Part shown: piece by piece, positions 1-5,308 of the stretch
Layout of the letters: every line of letters starts with the position of its first letter
How positions within the stretch are numbered: position 1 is the stretch's first letter
Notes under the pieces: generated by a model
The model's input: only the letters and a program-made list of their open reading frames with translations
Databases searched by the model: none
Told to the model about the DNA's origin: nothing
NCBI GenBank assembly: GCA_021772235.1
Contig: JAJFMI010000127.1
Location: 1 to 8,341 of the forward strand
DNA from: Chlamydiota bacterium
Lineage (GTDB): Bacteria > Chlamydiota > Chlamydiia > Chlamydiales > JAJFMI01
Length of the DNA: 8,341 bases
Direction: 5' to 3'
Program-made: the position numbers and the translations under genes

Positions 1-477
1 AGTACGGAAAGAGAAGGGAACCTTTGTTTGATGATCGCTCAGGGGTTCATTTCTTTTTGCCGTAACTCCAAAACCTGATCTAATCAAGGTGCTTAAATAA
101 GCAAAATCAAGAGGATCTTTTGTGTAATGCCTCTTGCTTCTTCGGAACACCAAAGTTTCGCCAAGTTCCATTTTTAAAGGCACTCCACTTTCAAGGGGAG
201 TGCCTTCTTTGTCTCCTAAATCTTTTTCGTCGATCAGAGAGACGGTTTTCAGACCTGCATCACTAAAGTAGGCTCCTATCGAAAATTCGTTTTCCCGATC
301 TGCTCGCATGAGTTTTGAGTTTGCTAGGAAAACTTCAGCAACGCTTTCATTTTTCAAATCCGGATGAGAGTGGACCAAGGCATTTGTCTTGAATCCGCTC
401 TTGTCATGGCAAAAAGTATAGGGATGATACCCATTTGCCCAACACGCTTCGTTGAAACACTGGTCCTCTAAATCCAT
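1..477 (-). CDS. SagB-type flavin-dependent azoline dehydrogenase, N-terminal part (runs off the left edge)
   Basis: The frame is open from an ATG at 477 to base 1 (159 codons, 3' end missing). Residues 52-71 (ANSKL...IGAYFSD) fit the region that precedes the nitroreductase fold in SagB proteins. Residues 111-140 (FRRSKRHYTKDPLDF, then LSTLIRSGFGVTA) match the conserved opening of the SagB/ThcOx domain, and the fragment ends in PFSFRT just where family members continue with a Pro-Ser-Gly-Gly segment. Known role of the family: FMN-dependent oxidation of thiazolines and oxazolines to thiazoles and oxazoles on ribosomal peptides, in the cytoplasm. Here the substrate is almost certainly the two Cys-rich peptides encoded directly upstream; the nearer one stops 5 bases before this start. 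No good Shine-Dalgarno is at the usual distance (an AGGA lies 15 bases away), so translational coupling is likely. Residues 7, 12 and 23 are Cys, an unusual N-terminal cluster. The FMN-binding half is not visible, so activity cannot be judged. Confidence 0.85.
   Translation of the reverse strand, partial: MDLEDQCFNEACWANGYHPYTFCHDKSGFKTNALVHSHPDLKNESVAEVFLANSKLMRADRENEFSIGAYFSDAGLKTVSLIDEKDLGDKEGTPLESGVPLKMELGETLVFRRSKRHYTKDPLDFAYLSTLIRSGFGVTAKRNEPLSDHQTKVPFSFRT
177..206 (-). repeat. 10-bp perfect inverted repeat inside the sagB-like gene
   Basis: AAGGCACTCC at 177-186 is exactly complementary to GGAGTGCCTT at 197-206, with a 10-base loop. In the minus-strand transcript the stem is followed by UUUAAAAA, only three U residues, so it is a poor intrinsic terminator. 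It lies fully within coding sequence (SagB residues about 91-100, TPLESGVPL). It may be an mRNA stem that tunes expression or decay between the precursor and enzyme parts of the transcript, or it may be chance. Confidence 0.4.
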
Positions 478-482
478 AAGAC

Positions 483-659
483 TTATTTTTCATCCTGGAT
501 TGAAACAGCTCCACAAGAACATGAGCAGCATGAACCTACGGTAGAGCAGGTACATCCCCCTGGAAGGAGCATATATCTTCTCTCCCCCTGTGGGGCAGCT
601 AGGCAAGTTCCCACATTGGGCTTGTGTTCAACGGTACATTCACTTGTTATACACAACAT
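483..659 (-). CDS. TOMM (streptolysin S-like) precursor peptide, copy 1
   Basis: A 58-residue peptide starting MLCITSECTVEH and ending SIQDEK. Its leader runs to residue 35 and ends YMLLPGG, like the PGG junction before the Cys tract of streptolysin S precursor SagA. The core starts CTCSTVGSCCSCSCG (residues 36-50), with six Cys (36, 38, 44, 45, 47, 49) interleaved with Ser, Thr and Gly, followed by a short polar tail. By family knowledge such Cys, Ser and Thr residues become thiazoles and (methyl)oxazoles by cyclodehydration and SagB oxidation. The predicted product is a small secreted peptide, perhaps a toxin or bacteriocin; its target is unknown. An AAAGGA site lies 7 bases before the ATG. 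The gene is 39 bases downstream of its paralogue and 5 bases upstream of the sagB-like gene, so one transcript is likely. An alternative, a metal-binding Cys-rich peptide, is less likely given the SagB neighbour. Confidence 0.85.
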   Translation of the reverse strand: MLCITSECTVEHKPNVGTCLAAPQGERRYMLLPGGCTCSTVGSCCSCSCGAVSIQDEK

Positions 660-698
660 AATTTTTTCCTTTGATTAAACGTTCGTTACTAAACAATC

Positions 699-875
699 TT
701 ACTCCTTATCCTGTGTGGAAATGGCCCCACAAGAACAAGAACAGCAGGAGCCGATACTAGAGCAGGTACATCCTCCTGGTAGAAGCATATATCTTCTCTC
801 CCCTTGTGGGGCAGCTAGACAAGTTCCCACATTGGGCTTGTGCTCTACGAAATACTCACTTGTTATACACAACAT
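699..875 (-). CDS. TOMM (streptolysin S-like) precursor peptide, copy 2
   Basis: A 58-residue peptide starting MLCITSEYFVEH and ending STQDKE, the same length as the downstream copy and identical at 50 of 58 positions. It has the same leader ending YMLLPGG and a core starting CTCSSIGSCCSCSCG, with all six core Cys kept. A strong Shine-Dalgarno AGAGGAG (884-890) lies 8 bases before the ATG, better than that of copy 1, so this copy may be made in larger amounts. It starts 28 bases after the stop of the bactofilin-like gene, in the same direction. The plus strand over this interval is also open, but that reading merely mirrors the peptide gene and has no credible family features. The predicted fate is azole formation in the core, leader removal near the Gly-Gly, and export. 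Processing and export genes are not in the window. Confidence 0.85.
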   Translation of the reverse strand: MLCITSEYFVEHKPNVGTCLAAPQGERRYMLLPGGCTCSSIGSCCSCSCGAISTQDKE

Positions 876-903
876 ACTTAATTCTCCTCTAAAAGTTACT
901 TCT

Positions 904-1662
904 TCAAGCTAGTTTTCCATTTTCTATAGTATCAACTGAAGAGTCGGAAGAGCAGTAGACTTTACCGCCGGGACTGCTGAACTGGATTGTGCTGAAATGC
1001 GACGCTCCTTTCAAGTATACTTTTTGTGTAATAGATTTTGTTCTCCCAGTTGGGTTTGTAACATACAAATCGCCTCCCTTGCAGTCTTGTAGAGTGATTT
1101 TTACTGTTAAAACTTCAACATCTCCGCTGAATTCACACGATGTAAGGTGGGTATCTCCTCTCACTAGTAGATCGCCTTGAAAAATGCATTTTGTGCAAGT
1201 CGCATTTCCATTTACTTCAATGAGGTCCGTAAAAGAGACATTGTCTGCTTTGAGCTGCCCATTCACTTCTCTCGAAGAAGAAATGGTCACAAGCGTCTTT
1301 TTTCCGCCAACGTCTATCTGACCGTTCATTTTTTCTCCGCATTGTCCTGTGGGGATTTTTTGGGGAGAAGCGCTTTGGTATTTTCCTAATATTTTACTAA
1401 ACATACTGTTTGTCCTATGTCCGGTTGTTGAGTGGTATCTCAAAGGTAATGAGGTGCCTGTAAAGCTGTATCGCTTTTCTTCAGTTCTCGCCTTGTTGCC
1501 TGCAGTATGCAAAAGGGATTGTATGTTTTGCCTTAGAGCTCTTTGTGTGACAATTGTCACATGAGTTCGAGCAAAATTTGTGTTCGCAAAAAGAGGGCCT
1601 TGTGTAGTTAGGGCGAGTATGCATAGTGATGCTCTTGGCCAATTAGATAGGGTTTTTAGCAT
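904..1662 (-). CDS. Secreted beta-strand-repeat (bactofilin-like) protein
   Basis: I chose the ATG at 1662 (252 residues): GAGGGAAC lies just upstream, and the protein then opens with a signal-peptide-like stretch (MLKTLSNWPRASLCILALTT, possible cleavage after LFA, residue 26). An in-frame GTG at 1773 would add 37 residues with another hydrophobic segment but overlaps the protease remnant. Residues 27-105 are polar and low in structure. Residues 106-250 are short beta-like repeats of the type V.G....(C)F.G.L.V.G (VNGQLKADNVSF, VNGNATCTKCIFQGDLLVRGD, CEFSGDVEV), resembling bactofilins (polymer-forming cytoskeletal proteins) and other beta-solenoids. Cys residues at 108, 156, 159, 176, 194 and 237 are unusual for bactofilins and could form disulphides outside the cytoplasm. 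It is the first gene before the TOMM precursors, same strand, 28-base gap, so likely co-transcribed. Its function is not known; a cell-envelope structural role or a role linked to the peptide are both open. Confidence 0.7.
   Translation of the reverse strand: MLKTLSNWPRASLCILALTTQGPLFANTNFARTHVTIVTQRALRQNIQSLLHTAGNKARTEEKRYSFTGTSLPLRYHSTTGHRTNSMFSKILGKYQSASPQKIPTGQCGEKMNGQIDVGGKKTLVTISSSREVNGQLKADNVSFTDLIEVNGNATCTKCIFQGDLLVRGDTHLTSCEFSGDVEVLTVKITLQDCKGGDLYVTNPTGRTKSITQKVYLKGASHFSTIQFSSPGGKVYCSSDSSVDTIENGKLA
1546..1561. promoter_or_regulatory. 16-bp perfect palindrome with CRP-like half sites
   Basis: TGTGACAATTGTCACA is a perfect palindrome and exactly fits TGTGA-N6-TCACA, the spacing recognised by CRP/FNR-family regulators in other bacteria. 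It lies within the 5' part of the bactofilin-like gene (encoding HVTIVTQ), about 100 bases after its start, not in an intergenic position. An internal operator acting on the following precursor genes is possible, but the codons alone could produce it by chance. Confidence 0.25.
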
Positions 1663-1719
1663 GGTTCCCTCAAATAAAATCATTGTTTTCTCATCAAGAA
1701 AAACAGAAAGCATGAAAAT

Positions 1720-1725
1720 TGTCAA
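1720..1725 (-). promoter_or_regulatory. Possible -35 element for the TOMM/bactofilin-like operon
   Basis: On the minus strand a perfect TTGACA stands about 58 bases upstream of the chosen ATG at 1662. With a 17-base spacer the -10 would be TTTTCT, only three of six consensus positions, so this is a weak proposal. It supports the 1662 start over the GTG at 1773, because transcription would begin downstream of 1773. Confidence 0.2.
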
Positions 1726-1773
1726 ATAAATTGAACCGATTGCAAAAATTTTAGCATAACCATTGCGCTTCAC

Positions 1774-1965
1774 CTAGATCTTCACATACCGGTTACCAAT
1801 GTAGTTTCATCGGTTGTTATTGGAGGATCTGTAACAGGAACTTTTTTTGGGCTTGTTAAAGAGAAGAGTGGGTTGACTACTTGTATCGCTGCTCACATAA
1901 CGCATAATCTATGTACTGGTTTGCTCGATAAATATTTTCCCTCTTTCATTAGGGTCAGAACTTGA
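1774..1965 (+). pseudogene. C-terminal remnant of a CPBP (CAAX/Abi) intramembrane protease
   Basis: Frame 1 of the plus strand is open from after a TGA at 1732 to a TGA at 1963-1965 but has no ATG or GTG. The last 60 or so residues (LHIPVTNVVSSVVIGG, GTFFGLVKEKSGLTTCIAAH, ITHNLCTGLLDKYF) match the final conserved block of CPBP proteases: a glycine-rich membrane helix, a short Lys-Gly turn, then H-x-x-x-N in the last helix. The upstream motifs (EExxxR and the first catalytic His) are missing, because the sequence there belongs to the opposite-strand gene. I read it as a 5'-truncated remnant. CPBP proteins include SagE of streptolysin S loci, so it may be a decayed piece of the neighbouring TOMM locus. 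No other part of the gene was found between 1400 and 1774. Confidence 0.65.
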
Positions 1966-1986
1966 TCGAAAACTTAGAAATAAGGG

Positions 1987-2016
1987 TTGAAACTCAATCT
2001 AGTGTAGTGGTAAAGT
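1987..2016 (+). promoter_or_regulatory. Candidate promoter of the histidine kinase operon
   Basis: TTGAAA (1987-1992) and TAAAGT (2011-2016) are separated by 18 bases. They match five and four of the six sigma-70-type consensus positions. Transcription would start near 2023-2024, that is at or next to the ATG of the kinase gene, which has no Shine-Dalgarno. This suggests a leaderless message, or the true promoter lies elsewhere. Confidence 0.3.
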
Positions 2017-2023
2017 TTTCGCT

Positions 2024-3445
2024 ATGAAGCCACGTGTTCAAAGACGTCTCATTCGCACTCTTAGTATTCTTACGGTAGGTTTTGTCGCTTTGATGGCTGT
2101 AATGCTCAATGCTTTTGTCATTCATGCTGCGAAGGTAAAACGTTTTGCAACTGAGGCTTATCCTCTTTTTGCGCAAAATTTTGAGTGGAGTTTTGCCTAC
2201 ATTGCGATTTTTTCCTTTTTTACTCTCTCAATTGTGACGGGAATTGTGCTCTGGCACAATTTGCAGCCGCTTCGTCAGATCGTTTCTGCATTGAGTGATG
2301 ATGAAGGCTATATCGAAGATGAAAAATTGCTAACGCGTAGTGATGAGTTTGGCTTTTTAGCGCAGAAGATCAACATTCTATCAGGAAAAGCTTCTGATGA
2401 GCAGCTTCTATTAAATGAGTGCCACAGGGAACGCAAAGCGTTAATAGAAGGTTTGGAGGAGGGGGTTGTTCTTTTTAATGGAGATCAAGTTGCCTTAGTC
2501 GCAAATCGCAGTGCGCAGAAAATTTTGAAGGTGCCTAAAAAAGATCTCATTGGGAAAAACTTTCATGATATGACGGGTAACTTGCCCTCCTCTTTGTGGA
2601 AGCAAATTCAGCGTATGCTCAATCGCTCGCAGGAGACACAATCTGTTATTTCGGAAGTCTCTGCTACCAATGAACATGTTATTTTTCGCGTTTGTCCTGT
2701 TCCTGGAAGTAAAGGGGTAGTTTTGACCTTGCGCGATGATGCGTCTGAGCACAAAGTTTCTGAAATGGGCCGAGACTTTATTGCTAACGCTTCTCATGAA
2801 TTGCGCACGCCAATTACGATCATTCGTGGCTTTGCCGAAACGCTTCGCGATATTGATGAAATTTCCAGTGATATGCTGGAAGGTATTTTGGAAAAAATCA
2901 TTCGCAATTGCAAGCGTATGAATCATTTAGTTGCAAACTTGTTGACTTTAGCTGATTTGGATGATGCCAATCCGGGCACTCTCTATGAGACTGATATTGT
3001 CACTCTTGTTGATGATTGCAATCGCAACTTGCTTCTCATTCATCCCAACACCTTTTTAGAAATTCTCCATAATCAAGAACATATCGTATTGCCTCTCAAT
3101 GGCGACCTCTTCGGACTTGCCTTGACCAATCTTTTGCAAAACGCTGTTAAATATTCTGATGGCAATGCCTCTATCCGCATTACAGTTGAGGATCGCGAAA
3201 AGGATGTGCTGATCAAAATTACCGATAAAGGTGTTGGTATTCCACAGCAAGACTTGCCACACATTTTCGATCGCTTTTACACCGTTGATAAAGCGCACTC
3301 TCGCAGTCTTGGAGGTGCAGGTCTCGGTCTTTCTATTGTCCGGCGCATTGTCGAAAAACACCGCGGTACTATTCACGCTTCTTCGGTTAAAAACCAAGGC
3401 ACCACGTTTACAATTATCCTTCCAAAACAACTCGCAACTATTTAA
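2024..3445 (+). CDS. PhoR-like membrane sensor histidine kinase
   Basis: The 473-residue protein has the full order of a class I sensor kinase. Membrane helices lie at about 13-34 and 57-77 with only some 20 residues between them. A HAMP-like linker (about 78-125) and a PAS-like domain (about 132-240) follow. The dimerisation domain carries the phospho-acceptor His258 (NASHELRTP), and the ATPase domain has N373 (NAVKYS), D401 (DKGVGI), an FDRFY box at 415-419 and GGAGLGLS at 430-437. All catalytic boxes are intact, so it should autophosphorylate and pass phosphate to a response regulator, which is not encoded in this window. The tiny extracytoplasmic loop argues against direct ligand sensing outside and for sensing in the membrane or through PAS, as in PhoR. 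No Shine-Dalgarno precedes the ATG. The oxygenase gene follows after 11 bases, probably in one operon. PhoR is the nearest known type; the signal sensed is unknown. Confidence 0.93.
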   Translation: MKPRVQRRLIRTLSILTVGFVALMAVMLNAFVIHAAKVKRFATEAYPLFAQNFEWSFAYIAIFSFFTLSIVTGIVLWHNLQPLRQIVSALSDDEGYIEDEKLLTRSDEFGFLAQKINILSGKASDEQLLLNECHRERKALIEGLEEGVVLFNGDQVALVANRSAQKILKVPKKDLIGKNFHDMTGNLPSSLWKQIQRMLNRSQETQSVISEVSATNEHVIFRVCPVPGSKGVVLTLRDDASEHKVSEMGRDFIANASHELRTPITIIRGFAETLRDIDEISSDMLEGILEKIIRNCKRMNHLVANLLTLADLDDANPGTLYETDIVTLVDDCNRNLLLIHPNTFLEILHNQEHIVLPLNGDLFGLALTNLLQNAVKYSDGNASIRITVEDREKDVLIKITDKGVGIPQQDLPHIFDRFYTVDKAHSRSLGGAGLGLSIVRRIVEKHRGTIHASSVKNQGTTFTIILPKQLATI

Positions 3446-3456
3446 GGGAAATCCAG

Positions 3457-4536
3457 ATGAAAAAAATACTATTTACTACGTTATTATTTGCCTATTCTTT
3501 TGCTTTTGAACCCAGCATTCCTGTTTTGCATTTTCCTGATTACTTTGAGGAAACAACGCGAGAAGAATTTTTGCGCCTGTTAGAAAAGGCTCTTGTTGAT
3601 GTGGGATTTTTCGCGCTTACTGGAGCGGGTGTGGATTGTGATACGCTTAGTGAAGCGTACGATAGTGCAGAACGGTTTTTTTCTCTCAGCATAGATGAGA
3701 AACGTACTTTCCCAGATACCGATGGTCAGCGCGGCTACATTTTAAGCGAGTCCGCTTTAGGTGAGGCGAAAAAAGATCATAAAGAATTTTACCATATTGG
3801 ACGTGAGTTTTCTGAAAAAGAGCTAAAGAAGATGCGCTTCGGAAAAAATTGCTGGCCCAAAACACCTTATGAGTTTAAACCGACCATGCAAAAGCTCTTT
3901 ACTGCTCTTGATAGATGCCAAGAAGTTATTTGTAGTGCTCTTAGCGAGGTTTTGCAGCAGAAAAAAAGTTATCTTGGAGAGATGACCAGAAATAGTGATT
4001 CTCTTATGCGAGTCATCCACTACCCTGCCAACCCACCGAAAGATACGATTTGGGCGGCAGCACATACCGATATTGATCTTTTTACCATTTTACCAAGAGC
4101 CACAGCAAAAGGGTTGCAAGTCTTAAATAAAGAAGGCAGATGGATAGATGTAACTGTTCCAGATGGTGCTTTTGTCGTTAACTGTGGGGATATGTTGGAA
4201 AATCTTTCCAATGGATATTTCCGTAGTTCTGTGCATCGTGTTGTAGATCCAGGTGAGAGTTTAGAGCGTTTTTCCATTGTCTTTTTTATCCATCCAAATG
4301 CCAATGATGCGCTTAATCCTCTCTCTAACATGATTGCAAAAACAGGAGGGATAAGACGTTATGCTAACGTCACACGTCTAGAACTTCTTGCTGAGCGTCT
4401 TATTGATCTTGGTTTAGCATCAAAAGAGCTCATGGAATTTTTTGTTCAATCAGGAGCTATTGCAAAACTGCAAGAAATGGGTCGTTTTAGTCCAAAAGCA
4501 GAAAAAGCTCTTATTGAGGCTGGTTATAAGATTTAG
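3457..4536 (+). CDS. Fe(II)/2-oxoglutarate-dependent oxygenase, isopenicillin N synthase-like, with signal peptide
   Basis: 359 residues. The N-terminal dioxygenase domain is seen at IPVLHFPDYF and DVGFFALTG (about 21-56), near the usual family start. The catalytic core shows the iron facial triad H203-x-D205 (AAHTDIDLFTIL) and H260 (RSSVHRVVDP) plus the 2-oxoglutarate-binding R271-x-S273 (RFSIVFF). All key residues are present, so it should be active; members hydroxylate, desaturate or cyclise small molecules, and the substrate here cannot be read from sequence. What is odd is the N-terminus: MKKILFTTLLFAYSFAFEP reads as a signal peptide (Lys-Lys, hydrophobic run, possible cleavage after SFA, residue 16), whereas this family is normally cytosolic. 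The start is supported by AAGGGA 9 bases upstream, and the domain begins right after the leader. It follows the kinase gene by 11 bases. The C-terminal extension (about 300-359) is helical. The last 26 bases overlap the convergent gene. Confidence 0.9.
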   Translation: MKKILFTTLLFAYSFAFEPSIPVLHFPDYFEETTREEFLRLLEKALVDVGFFALTGAGVDCDTLSEAYDSAERFFSLSIDEKRTFPDTDGQRGYILSESALGEAKKDHKEFYHIGREFSEKELKKMRFGKNCWPKTPYEFKPTMQKLFTALDRCQEVICSALSEVLQQKKSYLGEMTRNSDSLMRVIHYPANPPKDTIWAAAHTDIDLFTILPRATAKGLQVLNKEGRWIDVTVPDGAFVVNCGDMLENLSNGYFRSSVHRVVDPGESLERFSIVFFIHPNANDALNPLSNMIAKTGGIRRYANVTRLELLAERLIDLGLASKELMEFFVQSGAIAKLQEMGRFSPKAEKALIEAGYKI

Positions 4537-5308
4537 ACTTTGTAGAAGTTTGGATCCACATACTGGAAAAGACTTGATCTGAGACGATCGCTTGAAACTC
4601 CTGTAGTTTGAGTCCGCGTTTTTCTTTCTTCTCTTTGTCGAGAACCTTTTTTGCTTTTTCGTGTCCGAAAAGAAGTTGTAAAAGTTCAGGAGAAGCGAGG
4701 TTGATTTGTAGGGGAGAGGGGCCTTTTTCAAAAACAACAAAGGTCTCAAGGGGAACAACGCCTTCTTTTAGGGAGTGTTTATGTGTGCCGCGCAGGATTT
4801 TGTAATGGATGGGGTTGCTAACATCAAGCAGTTCTGTTAGTGAAAACTCTGTGATTTCATCGCTTTTTTTCATCGCTTTTTCTAGAAGGTGGTGCCCTTG
4901 TTTTGTTAGCGTTTTTTGGAGTAGGGTTAGTTCTTGTTTAGAGAGCTTGGCCCCATAAAGGTTATTCAAGAGCTGGGAAAAAGATTTTTGCAGGGTTTTG
5001 GGCGGTTTGGGTTCGCTTAAGAGACGGTAGAGATTAAGTTTTGATGCGGAGCGGTTTTTAACGCGCGTGCGCGCGGAGATGTAAGGCATCTCCTTTTTTT
5101 GCTTGGCTGGGTTGGGCCTTTTGCGATGGCGTCGTTTGGTTTTTTCATAGAGGATGGTTTGTTCTTTATCGCGAGCAAGACGCAGTTCTGCCATGTATGT
5201 TGTGTGCGCGTTTTTTTCAGCTAAAAGTTCTTTCACGTTTACGAAAAAACTTGAGGAGAGCAGAGCAAAAACGAGCAGAAAGACTGTTATAAAAGGAAGA
5301 ATATTCAT
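4511..5308 (-). CDS. GspK-like component of the type II secretion pseudopilus
   Basis: 265 residues with one N-terminal membrane helix (about 4-22, LPFITVFLLVFALLSSSFF). A very basic stretch follows (about 57-92, with RRHRKRP and KQKK), then a helical region, and near the C-terminus QINLASPELLQLL (201-213) and a Lys-rich helix. These resemble the helix-hairpin-helix-like part of GspK minor pseudopilins (typically IN.NTA..E.L..L). There is no prepilin cleavage motif and no Glu at the expected helix position, unlike classic GspK. Its ATG overlaps the TGA of the upstream pseudopilin gene (ATGA), so translation is coupled and a shared complex is likely. By position it corresponds to the uncharacterised gene cluster beside gspDEFG in Chlamydia trachomatis (about CT566, from memory). 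Its 3' end overlaps the oxygenase gene by 26 bases. The family call is moderate; membrane attachment and operon membership are clear. Confidence 0.65.
   Translation of the reverse strand: MNILPFITVFLLVFALLSSSFFVNVKELLAEKNAHTTYMAELRLARDKEQTILYEKTKRRHRKRPNPAKQKKEMPYISARTRVKNRSASKLNLYRLLSEPKPPKTLQKSFSQLLNNLYGAKLSKQELTLLQKTLTKQGHHLLEKAMKKSDEITEFSLTELLDVSNPIHYKILRGTHKHSLKEGVVPLETFVVFEKGPSPLQINLASPELLQLLFGHEKAKKVLDKEKKEKRGLKLQEFQAIVSDQVFSSMWIQTSTKSKSYNQPQ
5061..5075. other. 15-bp alternating purine-pyrimidine GC tract
   Basis: ACGCGCGTGCGCGCG alternates strictly between purine and pyrimidine for 15 bases, a composition that can adopt left-handed (Z) DNA under supercoiling. It sits in the GspK-like gene, where it encodes part of the basic segment (SARTRV). 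It is most simply explained by CGC arginine codons. Confidence 0.3.

Larger units (their letters stand above)
483..875 (-). repeat. Tandem duplication of the precursor gene (216-bp period)
   Basis: The two 177-bp coding units start 216 bases apart and align without gaps. By codon there are 15 silent and 8 amino-acid-changing differences. None of the changes falls between residues 10 and 39 (most of the leader plus the first core residues), although 7 silent differences do, and none touches a core Cys. The intervening 39 bases resemble the leader of copy 2 only weakly (a shared AGTAAC). The duplication is therefore old enough to have diverged silently under protein-level constraint, not a recent copying event. 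Confidence 0.85.

Noticed and set aside
483..659. A metallothionein-like or zinc-ribbon reading of the Cys-rich peptides.
   Set aside because: Cys spacing is CxC...CCxCxC at the C-terminal end only, after a GG junction, with no paired CxxC motifs; the adjacent SagB gene fits a TOMM precursor better.
483..875. A CRISPR-like or other short direct repeat array.
   Set aside because: There are only two units, of 177 bp and coding; the repeat follows codon positions, which is gene duplication.
715..912. A 65-codon plus-strand frame (starting MEMAPQEQEQQEP) across the second precursor gene.
   Set aside because: It is the complement of the Cys-rich peptide gene. The minus-strand reading has a strong Shine-Dalgarno, a paralogue with mostly silent differences and a SagB neighbour.
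1735..1773. Extending the bactofilin-like gene upstream to the in-frame GTG at 1773.
   Set aside because: There is no Shine-Dalgarno at that GTG, the resulting N-terminus would place a hydrophobic segment before the signal peptide, and the ATG at 1662 has GAGGGAAC in front of it.
2495..2926. A 143-codon minus-strand frame inside the kinase gene, and similar long antisense frames.
   Set aside because: The plus-strand kinase has all catalytic motifs in order over the same bases; the antisense reading shows no family features.
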